Shown: in pieces, positions 1 to 7,039 of the stretch
Layout of the letters: the number at the start of each line of letters is the position of its first letter
Numbering within the stretch: position 1 is the stretch's first letter
Assembly: GCA_031275645.1 (NCBI GenBank)
Contig: JAISOL010000070.1
Coordinates: forward strand, 1-33,164
Origin: Deltaproteobacteria bacterium
GTDB taxonomy: Bacteria > Desulfobacterota > Desulfovibrionia > Desulfovibrionales > Desulfovibrionaceae
DNA: 33,164 bases
Reading direction: 5' to 3'
Notes under the pieces: model-generated
What the model saw: only the letters and a program-made list of their open reading frames with translations
Databases searched by the model: none
Told to the model about the DNA's origin: nothing
Made by a program: the position numbers and the translations under genes

Positions 1-50
1 TCGGGTACTTGCCCCAGACAATCCCATAAGGTAGCCAGTTCAGTTTGCAT
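1..50 (-). CDS. Start of an unidentified gene leaving the window
   Basis: A - strand reading frame opens at an ATG (50-48) and runs without a stop to the window edge, giving 16 codons that start MQTELATLWDCLGQVP. A GGAGG ribosome site lies at 62-58, seven bases before this ATG. A second in-frame ATG at 56-54 is only one base from that site and is therefore less likely to be used. Too little protein is visible to name it. It is divergent from the iron operon, so the 51-203 spacer must serve both directions. Confidence 0.5.
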   Translation of the reverse strand, partial: MQTELATLWDCLGQVP

Positions 51-71
51 ATGCATTCCTCCGTGGCCATA

Positions 72-92
72 TTTTCTAAAATTTTTCTAAAA
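72..92. repeat. Two copies of TTTTCTAAAA, 11 bp apart
   Basis: TTTTCTAAAA occurs at 72-81 and again at 83-92, one helical turn apart. Each copy is close to a palindrome. The pair lies 22 bases upstream of the - strand start at 50 and about 40 bases upstream of the -35 box of the iron promoter. It could be an operator or a curved A/T tract; which of these it is cannot be told from sequence alone. Confidence 0.4.
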
Positions 93-132
93 AATCAAGA
101 ACAGAATGACCCTGCAAAAAATATTTCCGGTC

Positions 133-161
133 TTGACAGCTTCAGCTTTTATCTCTAATAT
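133..161 (+). promoter_or_regulatory. Sigma70-type promoter of the iron-uptake operon
   Basis: A perfect TTGACA at 133-138 is separated by exactly 17 bases from TAATAT at 156-161, which puts the predicted transcript start near 168. This is the best sigma70-type promoter in the window. It reads into the FTR1 gene at 204 with a leader of about 36 bases. A Fur-box-like sequence sits directly over the predicted start site. Confidence 0.8.
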
Positions 162-170
162 CCGAAAATT

Positions 171-189
171 GAAATGTATAATCAATATC
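171..189 (+). promoter_or_regulatory. Fur-box-like operator
   Basis: The 19 bases GAAATGTATAATCAATATC match the classical 19-bp Fur consensus (GATAATGATAATCATTATC) at 14 positions by direct comparison; the ATAATCA core and the ATATC end fit best. It begins just after the predicted transcript start, so bound Fur-Fe2+ would block the promoter at 133-161. This fits an iron-import operon that is derepressed when iron is scarce. Regulation by Fur is inferred from site and position. Confidence 0.65.
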
Positions 190-203
190 ACTAAGGTCGC
201 TTT

Positions 204-1409
204 ATGAAAAAAATCCTTTCCCTTTTTGCCTTCCTTTTCGTCCTGTCCGGGAACGCGCCCGCTCTGGCGGCCCAGTACAGCACCTGGAGCGAAATCAGCG
301 ACGAGATGGCCTCCGTCCTGAACGAATCCTATTCCGTCTATATCACCAAGGATGTGGAAAAAAGCAAGGAACTGGTCAACAAGGCCTATTTCGACTTTTA
401 CGAAAAACTCGGGGTGGAGAGGGCCGTGCGTTCATATATTTACGGCAAGCGGGCCTCGGTGGTGGAATACCAGTTCGCGGGCGTCAAACGCCTGATGACC
501 GAGGGGCAGCCCAATCGGGAAGTGCGCGCCGCCCTGGATCTGCTGATCAAGATGCTGCGGGAGGACGCGAGCCAGCTTGACGGCAAGGAAACCAGCGGCC
601 TGGATATTTTTGTGGGCTCCCTCCTCATCCTGCTGCGCGAAGGCTTTGAGGCCATTCTGGTGGTCGCGGCCATTGCCGCCTACCTGACCCGTTCCGGAAA
701 CAAGGGCCTGACCAGGGTGGTCTACGGCAGCGCCGCCCTGGCCATTGTCTCCAGCGCCATCCTGGCCGTGGCTCTGCAGAAGCTTTTCAGCATAAGCGGC
801 GCAAGCCAGGAAATGCTTGAGGGCTTTACCATGCTCCTGGCTGTGGTCGTGCTCTTCTTTGTGAGCAACTGGATGATTTCCAAAGCCGAAAGCGACGCCT
901 GGCGGGCCTATATTGAGGGCAAGGTCGCGAGCGCGGTGAGCACGGGCAGCAGCATAGCCCTGGCCGCGGCGGCCTTTCTGGCCGTATTCAGGGAAGGGGC
1001 GGAAACCATATTGTTCTATCAGGCTCTGATGGCCGACGCCGGGGAATACATGGATATGCTCTGGTACGGTTTCGCCCTGGCCTGCGTCCTTCTGGTGGCC
1101 GTGTTCGCGGTCATCCGTTTCGGCAGCCTCCGCCTGCCTCTGCGCTCCTTTTTCATCGGCACGAGCGTGCTGATGTACATCATGTCCGTGAGCTTTGCCG
1201 GCGGCGGGGTGAAAGAGCTGCAGGAGGCGGATCTCATCCCGGTCACGCCCCTGCCCTTTGTGACTTCCATCGACCTTTTGGGCATCTACCCCACGCTGGA
1301 AACGCTCCTGCCCCAGATCGCGCTGCTGCTGCTGGCCGCGGGATCGTTCATCTACTATATGCGGAAGGCTTCAGCCGCCAGAGGCGGACTGAGTGTTGAA
1401 TCACGATAA
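204..1409 (+). CDS. FTR1-family high-affinity iron permease
   Basis: Inner-membrane iron permease of the FTR1/EfeU (OFeT) family. A signal peptide (about residues 1-22, ending ALA) is followed by an exported helical region of about 110 residues. A hydrophobic part from about 133 holds roughly seven membrane segments. The two hallmark RExxE iron-binding motifs are present: REGFE at 145-149 and REGAE at 263-267, each inside a predicted membrane helix. The ATG at 204 has an AAGG ribosome site seven bases upstream. It is the first gene of a seven-gene operon matching the Campylobacter p19/FTR1 locus, where the permease works with P19 and an ABC-like module rather than with a multicopper oxidase. 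Its family is secure; the exact valence of the iron imported is not visible from sequence. Confidence 0.93.
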   Translation: MKKILSLFAFLFVLSGNAPALAAQYSTWSEISDEMASVLNESYSVYITKDVEKSKELVNKAYFDFYEKLGVERAVRSYIYGKRASVVEYQFAGVKRLMTEGQPNREVRAALDLLIKMLREDASQLDGKETSGLDIFVGSLLILLREGFEAILVVAAIAAYLTRSGNKGLTRVVYGSAALAIVSSAILAVALQKLFSISGASQEMLEGFTMLLAVVVLFFVSNWMISKAESDAWRAYIEGKVASAVSTGSSIALAAAAFLAVFREGAETILFYQALMADAGEYMDMLWYGFALACVLLVAVFAVIRFGSLRLPLRSFFIGTSVLMYIMSVSFAGGGVKELQEADLIPVTPLPFVTSIDLLGIYPTLETLLPQIALLLLAAGSFIYYMRKASAARGGLSVESR

Positions 1410-1445
1410 CCTCTTACTTATTAATCTTTCGGAGGATTAGAGAGT

Positions 1446-2024
1446 ATGAAAAAGACGATGCGTAAACTTGCGGGCGCGCTCCTGCTGGCTCTGGCTTTTT
1501 GCGGTTTCGCCGCCGCGGCTATGGCCGCGGCTCCCGCCCCGAGCGCTGAAACCGCCGGTTTTGAAGAATTCCCCTTGGGCGACGAGCAGATAGTCGGCCC
1601 CCTGCAGGTGGCCGGGGTGTATTTCCAGCCCGTGGACATGGAGCCGGCCGGCATGGGCGGGCTTCCGGCCTCCCAGGCCGACATGCACCTGGAAGCGGAT
1701 ATAGCCGCCATTGAAAACAACAACCTGGGCTACGGCGCCGGAGACTTTGTCCCCTATCTGACCGTAAAGTACATCATTGAAAAGAAGGGCGGCAAAACCA
1801 TTGAAGGCAACTTCATGCCCATGAGCGCCAGCGACGGCCCCCACTACGGCAACAACGTCAAACTGGACGGGGCCGGGGACTACAAAATTACTTTCATAAT
1901 TGACAACCCGGAAAAGCAGAGCTATCTGCTGCATGTGGACAAGAAAACCGGCGTGGACGGACGTTTCTGGAAAGAGCCCCTGAAAGTGAGCTGGAACTTC
2001 AAATGGGTGCCCCGCACCTGGTAG
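1446..2024 (+). CDS. p19: P19/FetP-type periplasmic iron-transport protein
   Basis: Periplasmic protein of the P19/FetP/Tp34 family, which binds copper and iron and delivers iron to FTR1. A signal peptide ends near residue 27 (AMA). Residues aligning with the known P19 metal ligands are all present: His81 and Glu83 in the MHLEADI block, Met126 in FMPM, His133 in DGPHYG and His163 in LLHVD. The alignment was made from memory of the Campylobacter protein. Length (192 residues) is usual for the family. A GGAGG site lies at 1431-1435. It starts 36 bases after the FTR1 gene and is followed by a strong hairpin, so it may be made in excess of the downstream membrane proteins. Confidence 0.9.
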   Translation: MKKTMRKLAGALLLALAFCGFAAAAMAAAPAPSAETAGFEEFPLGDEQIVGPLQVAGVYFQPVDMEPAGMGGLPASQADMHLEADIAAIENNNLGYGAGDFVPYLTVKYIIEKKGGKTIEGNFMPMSASDGPHYGNNVKLDGAGDYKITFIIDNPEKQSYLLHVDKKTGVDGRFWKEPLKVSWNFKWVPRTW

Positions 2025-2073
2025 GAAGGACCTTGAACTAGACGGTTCTTTTGATATTGCTTCTGCTTTTCAC

Positions 2074-2110
2074 TTTCCATGCCTCGGGTTCCGCCTTTGA
2101 GGCATGGAAA
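2074..2110 (+). terminator. 12-bp hairpin between p19 and ftrD
   Basis: The sequence TTTCCATGCCTC (2074-2085) is exactly the reverse complement of 2099-2110, giving a 12-bp perfect stem with a 13-base loop. It is followed by AAATTTTCTTTTCTC, which is only partly T-rich. It lies after the p19 stop and before the ATG used for the next gene. It could be a leaky terminator or an mRNA-stabilising stem, either of which would favour the upstream genes. Its position argues that translation of the next gene begins at 2144 and not at a TTG upstream at 2051. Confidence 0.6.
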
Positions 2111-2143
2111 AATTTTCTTTTCTCAAGGAGTTCGGGCGCGACC

Positions 2144-3394
2144 ATGTTGCAGTTTTTAGTGCAGGTCACTGAAAAAATCCTGCCTTTTTTCCTCCTGATC
2201 GGCTTTCTGCTGGGTTACATAGCCCGGCGGGATTTGCTGGAAGTGAGGTTCCAGACGAAATCGGGCCTCGGGCTCGGCGCGCTGGCGGCGGCCGCGCTGG
2301 CTCTGCTGGAATTCACCACCGCCCTGGTGGTGCGCGAATACTACAATCTGGCCGTGCTGATTCTTATTCTGGCGACGGAGATACTGCTTTTTCTCCTGCT
2401 CCTGGCGGGGAGAGCCCTGCCGCCGGAAAAAATCGCCACCCCGCCCCTCCGCCTGTTGTTCCTTATATTGCCTGCCGCCTGGGGGGCTTTTTACCTGCCG
2501 GACATCTTTATTTTCCCCTCCCACTTCGCCGTGGGCACGGTCAAAGTGTTCAGCAGCGAATTTGTCTTTATCGCGACGGGCTACCTGCTCGGCCTCCTTC
2601 TGGCCCTTCTGGCCGGACACTCCTTGCGCCGGGTCTGCGCGGCCCTGCCCCTGCAAAGACTCTTTCCTCTTTTCTCCCTGGCTCTTCTGGCCGCCGCCCT
2701 CTCCCAACTGGGCACGCTCTGGCAGATTCTGGTAGCGCGGCGCCTGGTGGCCACTTCCGATTTCGCCCTGGATCTGGCCATTTTCTGCTCAAACAACAAA
2801 GACCTCCCCAACTTCGTTCTCCTCGGTCTGGCGGCTCTGGCCGCCCTGTCTCTGGGCTGGAAAAGCCGCTTCCCCAGCCTCGCGGGGGAAAATCCGGCCC
2901 AGATCCGCAAGGCCCGCAGCCGGGCGCGCGGCTTTGTCCGCTGGAGCGTCCTTTCCCTGGCGCTTGCCTTTTCGGGCTTTATGGTCCTGACCGCCGGGGC
3001 GCACTTCAACACCAGGGAAGTGGTGCTTTCCCCCCCGGTGGAAATGCCGGCCGCCGACGGCCTGATCCTGCTCCCTCTCACCCTGGTGGGAGACGGCTCT
3101 CTGCACCGCTTTGTCCACAAATCGGAGCGGGGTATAAACGTGCGCTACATCGTGATCAAAAAGAGCGCCACCGCTTACGGAGTCGGCCTGGACGCCTGCG
3201 ATGTCTGCGGCCCCAGCGGTTACTACGAGCGCAAGGGCCAGGTCATCTGTTATCTTTGCGATGTGGTGATGAACAAATCCACCATCGGCTTTGCCGGGGG
3301 CTGCAACCCCGTGCCTCTCAAATTTACCCTGCATGAAGGCAATATTGTAATCAAAATATCTGACCTGGAGGCGGAAGCCCACCGCTTTATGTAG
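2144..3394 (+). CDS. FtrD-like (DUF2318) iron-sulfur membrane protein
   Basis: Integral membrane protein with about eight to nine hydrophobic segments in the first 290 residues and an exported C-terminal domain of the DUF2318/FtrD-like type. That domain carries CxxC at Cys352/Cys355, CxxC at Cys369/Cys372, and Cys387 in a GGCNP motif, proposed in this family to hold an Fe-S centre. It probably passes electrons in the uptake of iron brought by P19. ATG 2144 is preferred: an AAGGAG site lies at 2125-2130 (13 bases upstream) and the frame's earlier TTG at 2051 would put a 12-bp hairpin inside the gene. The protein is 416 residues from this start. It corresponds in position to Cj1660 of the Campylobacter locus. 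Family assignment is strong; electron-transfer role is inferred. Confidence 0.85.
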   Translation: MLQFLVQVTEKILPFFLLIGFLLGYIARRDLLEVRFQTKSGLGLGALAAAALALLEFTTALVVREYYNLAVLILILATEILLFLLLLAGRALPPEKIATPPLRLLFLILPAAWGAFYLPDIFIFPSHFAVGTVKVFSSEFVFIATGYLLGLLLALLAGHSLRRVCAALPLQRLFPLFSLALLAAALSQLGTLWQILVARRLVATSDFALDLAIFCSNNKDLPNFVLLGLAALAALSLGWKSRFPSLAGENPAQIRKARSRARGFVRWSVLSLALAFSGFMVLTAGAHFNTREVVLSPPVEMPAADGLILLPLTLVGDGSLHRFVHKSERGINVRYIVIKKSATAYGVGLDACDVCGPSGYYERKGQVICYLCDVVMNKSTIGFAGGCNPVPLKFTLHEGNIVIKISDLEAEAHRFM

Positions 3395-3402
3395 GAAAGA
3401 CC

Positions 3403-4716
3403 ATGTTTATGCGTATGATTCTGGGGGCGGTCACCCGCCAGAAAAGAAAGCTTCTGATGATGGCCTGCACCATGGCCCTGGGCATTTCCCTGGCCACAGC
3501 CATGCTCAACGTCATGCTGGACGTGGGCGATAAAATGAACCAGGCCCTGAAGACCTACGGCGCGAATATTATGGTCACGCCGCGCGGCGCCTCTTTCCTG
3601 ACGGATTTGTACGGAGTGGAGGAAGGCGGAGGCATTTCCAACAAATATCTGCTGGAAAGCGAACTGCCCGGGATGAAAACCATTTTCTGGGCCTTCAACC
3701 TGGTGGACTTCACTCCCTACCTGGACGTGCAGGCCGCCTTCTCCCGCGAAAACGCCACTTCCCTGCCCGCCCCGCTCACCCTCATCGGCACCTGGTTTTC
3801 CAAACACATTGAAGCTCCCACAGGAGAAGAGGTCGATACGGGCATAATCAACCTGAAATCCTGGTGGAAACTGCGCGGGGACTGGCTCAGCGACAACGAC
3901 AGCGAAGGGGCCATGGCCGGGAGCGCCCTGGCCGCCAAATACGGGCTCAGGACGGGCGACCGTATTGTGGTGGAAACGGCGGATTCCTCCGGGCTCAGGA
4001 GAAACGCCTCCTTGACCATACGCGCGATCTTTTCTTCCGGCGACAAGGAGGACGAGGTTCTGCTCGTTCCCCTGCTCACGGCGCAAACTCTGGCCGGTCT
4101 GCCGGACAAGGTCAGACGGGTGGAGGTGAGCGCCCTGACCACCCCGGAAAACGATCTGGCCCGCCGGGCGGCGCGCAATCCGCACAGCCTCTCCCGCCAG
4201 GACTGGGAAGTCTGGTACTGCACCGCCTATGTCAGCGCCATAGCCTTTCAGATTGAAGAAGTGCTCACCGAGGCGCGGGCCAAGCCCGTTCTGCAGGTGG
4301 CGGAATCCGAGGGGGCCATTCTGCAGAAAACGCAGCTGCTCATGCTCCTGCTCACCCTGCTCAGCCTGGCCTGCTCCGCCCTGGCCATCTCCAACCTGGT
4401 CACGGCCAACGTAATGGAACGCAGCACGGAAATAGGGCTTTTAAAGGCCCTGGGAGCCACCGATATGCAGATCTCCCTGGCCCTGCTGGCTGAAATGCTT
4501 CTGGCCACCATTATCGGCGGGCTGATCGGCTACTTCGCCGGCCTGGGGCTGGCCGCCGTCATCGGCTCCACCGTCTTCGGCTCCGCCGTGGCCACCAAGG
4601 GCCTGGTCATTCCCCTGGTCGCCCTGCTTATCCTGCTGGTCACTCTGGGAGGAAGCCTCCCGGCCATACGCCTGCTCCTGCGCCTGCGCCCGAGCGAAGT
4701 GCTGCACGGCAGATGA
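3403..4716 (+). CDS. MacB/FtsX-type ABC permease, first of the pair
   Basis: ABC permease of the MacB/FtsX class (437 residues). One N-terminal membrane helix (about residues 17-37) is followed by a large extracytoplasmic MacB-core-like domain (about 40-300), then three C-terminal membrane helices typical of the FtsX domain (about 305-430, with the ERSTEIGLLKALGA signature). It starts eight bases after the ftrD stop with an AGGAAAG ribosome site. With the next permease and ATPase it would form a heterodimeric transporter-like complex. Such complexes often transmit force rather than move solutes, and in p19-type loci the substrate is not established. It corresponds in position to Cj1661. Confidence 0.88.
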   Translation: MFMRMILGAVTRQKRKLLMMACTMALGISLATAMLNVMLDVGDKMNQALKTYGANIMVTPRGASFLTDLYGVEEGGGISNKYLLESELPGMKTIFWAFNLVDFTPYLDVQAAFSRENATSLPAPLTLIGTWFSKHIEAPTGEEVDTGIINLKSWWKLRGDWLSDNDSEGAMAGSALAAKYGLRTGDRIVVETADSSGLRRNASLTIRAIFSSGDKEDEVLLVPLLTAQTLAGLPDKVRRVEVSALTTPENDLARRAARNPHSLSRQDWEVWYCTAYVSAIAFQIEEVLTEARAKPVLQVAESEGAILQKTQLLMLLLTLLSLACSALAISNLVTANVMERSTEIGLLKALGATDMQISLALLAEMLLATIIGGLIGYFAGLGLAAVIGSTVFGSAVATKGLVIPLVALLILLVTLGGSLPAIRLLLRLRPSEVLHGR

Positions 4717-4732
4717 TTTTAAGGAAGTTTCG

Positions 4733-5869
4733 ATGAATCGTTACGCCATGTTTTCCAAAATAGTCCTCAGTTCGCTGGCGCGCAGGCGTTCGCGCATGCT
4801 GGTGGCTCTTCTGGCCGTGGGCATAGGGGGCACGGTCTTTCTGGGCATGGGAGCCGTATATTACGATATACCCAGACAGATGGGACGCGAATTTCGCTCT
4901 TACGGCGCCAACCTCATTCTGGTCCCGGCCGGCGAGGAAGCCTCCCTGAGCCTTGAGGACGCGGCCAGGGCCACCGCTCTGCTCCCCGCGGAACAGCTCA
5001 TAGGAGCCACCCCCTTCCGCTATGAAACCATGTATTACAACATGCAGGGCCTGACCGTGGCGGGGGCCGACCTGGAGGCCGCCAGAAAAACCAGCCCCTA
5101 CTGGCAGGTGGAAGGCGACTGGCCGCGGACGGACGAGGAAGTGCTGGCCGGCCTGGACATAGCCGAACACATCCGCCTGTATGCCGGCAGTTCCGTGACT
5201 CTGGAAATAGCGCCGCCGGAAGGACGCCGCTTCAAAAAGGAATTGCGCGTGAGCGGCGTGGTCCGTTCCGGCGGCGCTGAAGACGGGTTTATCCTCATGC
5301 CCCTGCGCGGGCTGGAAGCCCTGCTGGGCAATCCGGGGCGGGCGAATGTGGTGGAGATCAGCATAGCCGCCACCGGAGAACAAATTTCCCTGCTGGCGGA
5401 AGAAATCCGGGCTGTCGTTCCGGAAGTGACCCCGCGCCTGGTCAGGCGCATCGCCGATTCTGAAACCACAGTCCTGAACAAGCTCCAGGTGCTGGTCTAC
5501 CTGGTGACGGCCGTGGTCCTGTTTCTGACCATGATCTGCGTGGGCACCACCATGATGACCGTGGTCATGGAGAGACGCAGGGAAATCGGCCTCAAAAAAG
5601 CCATAGGAGCCGGAAACAGGGCCATCATCGCCGAATTTATGGGCGAAGGCCTGACCCTGGCCCTGGCCGGAGGAATCCTGGGCTCCTTTTCCGGCTACTT
5701 TTTCGCCCAGGCGGTCAGCCTGAGCGTCTTCGGGCGCGGAGTCACCCTGCCCTTCTTTCTGGTGCTCCTCACGCTCGGAGCCTCCCTGTCCGTAACCATC
5801 CTGGCCTCGCTCATCCCGGTGACCAGAGCCACGGATGTGGAACCCGCCCTTGTCCTGCGGGGAGAATAA
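4733..5869 (+). CDS. MacB/FtsX-type ABC permease, second of the pair
   Basis: Second permease (378 residues) with the same layout as its neighbour: an N-terminal membrane helix (about 20-42), an extracytoplasmic domain (about 45-255) shorter than in the first permease, and three C-terminal helices with the FtsX signature RRREIGLKKAIGAG. The shared architecture suggests an ancient duplication. An AAGGAA ribosome site sits just before the ATG, and the gene is 16 bases downstream of the first permease. It probably pairs with it and with the ATPase that follows. It corresponds in position to Cj1662. Confidence 0.88.
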   Translation: MNRYAMFSKIVLSSLARRRSRMLVALLAVGIGGTVFLGMGAVYYDIPRQMGREFRSYGANLILVPAGEEASLSLEDAARATALLPAEQLIGATPFRYETMYYNMQGLTVAGADLEAARKTSPYWQVEGDWPRTDEEVLAGLDIAEHIRLYAGSSVTLEIAPPEGRRFKKELRVSGVVRSGGAEDGFILMPLRGLEALLGNPGRANVVEISIAATGEQISLLAEEIRAVVPEVTPRLVRRIADSETTVLNKLQVLVYLVTAVVLFLTMICVGTTMMTVVMERRREIGLKKAIGAGNRAIIAEFMGEGLTLALAGGILGSFSGYFFAQAVSLSVFGRGVTLPFFLVLLTLGASLSVTILASLIPVTRATDVEPALVLRGE

Positions 5870-5880
5870 AGGAAATTTTG

Positions 5881-6567
5881 ATGAATATACTGGAATTACA
5901 TGATGTTTCCATGATTTACGGCCAGGTGCAGGCCCTGCGGGATATAACCCTGTCCGTGCGCCAGGGCGAATGGCTGGCCATAATGGGGGCTTCCGGCTCC
6001 GGCAAAACCACCCTGATGAACATCATAGGCTGCATGAACAAGGCCAGCCTGGGTTCCGTTATTCTGGACGGCGAAAACATATCCCGCCTCAATGCCGGAG
6101 ATCTCACGGCCATACGCCGGGACAAGATCGGACTGATCTTTCAGCAGTTTCATCTTATTTCCTATCTTACCGCCGTGGAAAACGTCATGATCGCCCAATA
6201 CTACCACAGCATGGCGGACGAAAAGGAAGCCATGCAGGCCCTGGCCCGCGTGGGCCTGGAGCAGAGGGCCAGGCACCTGCCCCGCCAGCTTTCCGGCGGC
6301 GAGCAGCAACGCCTGTGCATAGCCAGGGCGCTCATCAACTACCCCAAGCTGATCCTGGCCGACGAACCCACCGGCAATCTGGATGAAACCAATCAGAGCA
6401 CGGTCCTGGACATCTTCCACCAACTGCATGCCGAGGGCAGCACCATCATTGTGGTCACCCACTCGCCGGAAGTGGCGGCCCACGCCGGGCGCACAATACG
6501 CCTGGAATTCGGGCGCATGCTCGACGACTCGGCCTGGAAGGAAACGCCCCCGGATTCCGGCTCATGA
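5881..6567 (+). CDS. ABC transporter ATPase of the iron operon
   Basis: Cytoplasmic ATPase of the LolD/MacB-like class, 228 residues. Seen motifs: Walker A GASGSGKT at 36-43, Q-loop in IFQQF near 88, signature LSGGEQQR at 137-144, Walker B LILADEP from 157, D-loop NLDE, and the switch histidine His194 in VVTHS. The ATG at 5881 has an AAAGGA site seven bases before it; a TTG at 5878 lies closer to that site and is less likely. It should energise the two upstream permeases. It corresponds in position to Cj1663. The stop overlaps the cytochrome start by four bases (ATGA), indicating translational coupling. Confidence 0.92.
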   Translation: MNILELHDVSMIYGQVQALRDITLSVRQGEWLAIMGASGSGKTTLMNIIGCMNKASLGSVILDGENISRLNAGDLTAIRRDKIGLIFQQFHLISYLTAVENVMIAQYYHSMADEKEAMQALARVGLEQRARHLPRQLSGGEQQRLCIARALINYPKLILADEPTGNLDETNQSTVLDIFHQLHAEGSTIIVVTHSPEVAAHAGRTIRLEFGRMLDDSAWKETPPDSGS

Positions 6568-7007
6568 AAAAAAAGGCTCTGCCTCTCCTGCCGGCGATTC
6601 TGGCCTGCCTGGGCGTCCCCGCCGCCTTCTCCTCCGCCTCTCCGGCGGTTCAGCCGCCGGCCGCGCCCACGGAACTGAACTGGACGAGACGGCCCGTGCC
6701 TTTCAGCCACCAGACGCACCTGCGGGCTCTTTCCGGCCCGGCCGCCGCCCTCGCCCTGGTTCCGTCCTGCGCTTCCTGCCACCATCCGGTACAGGGGGAA
6801 ATTCCCTACCTGAGCTGCGCGGTCAAAGGCTGCCACGACAATCTGAACAGCCGGGACAGCAGCGTGCGTTCCTACTATCTGGCCACTCACAAAAAAGAAA
6901 AAGAGCCGTTCTGGAGCTGCCTCTCCTGCCACCTGGCGCAAGCCGGGCAGGACCCGGAGCGCCTGAAAACCCTGGCCGGCTGCCGCGCCTCCCTCTGCCA
7001 CGAATAA
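6564..7007 (+). CDS. Tetraheme cytochrome c3-like (class III) protein
   Basis: Exported c-type cytochrome of 147 residues with a signal peptide (about 1-25). It has four heme sites in the cytochrome c3 order CX2CH, CX4CH, CX2CH, CX4CH: Cys69-His73, Cys85-His91, Cys119-His123 and Cys140-His146. Exactly four further histidines exist (49, 52, 74 and 109), enough for bis-His ligation of all four hemes, as in cytochrome c3. It overlaps the ATPase gene by ATGA and ends the operon. In the Campylobacter locus this place is held by two thioredoxin-like genes. A role as periplasmic electron donor or acceptor for FtrD or Fe3+ is inferred from position only. The overall class is well supported by the heme pattern. 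Confidence 0.88.
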   Translation: MKKKALPLLPAILACLGVPAAFSSASPAVQPPAAPTELNWTRRPVPFSHQTHLRALSGPAAALALVPSCASCHHPVQGEIPYLSCAVKGCHDNLNSRDSSVRSYYLATHKKEKEPFWSCLSCHLAQAGQDPERLKTLAGCRASLCHE

Positions 7008-7039
7008 ACTCCCCTGTTTCAGGGCCGGGCGAGTTTTTT
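7007..7039 (+). terminator. Rho-independent terminator of the iron operon
   Basis: AACTC-CCCTG (7007-7016) pairs with CAGGG (7020-7024) and GAGTT (7031-7035), with a six-base bulge between the two stem halves, and is followed by a run of six T residues (7034-7039). It begins on the cytochrome stop codon. The inner CCCTG/CAGGG stem also lies at the stop of the converging - strand gene and could act in both directions. Confidence 0.7.

Noticed and set aside
103-120. Sigma54-like GG/GC pair on the - strand upstream of the gene at 1-50
   Set aside because: Spacing is 11 rather than 10 bases between GG and GC, and the central bases are A/T with no CAC, so it is unlikely to work.
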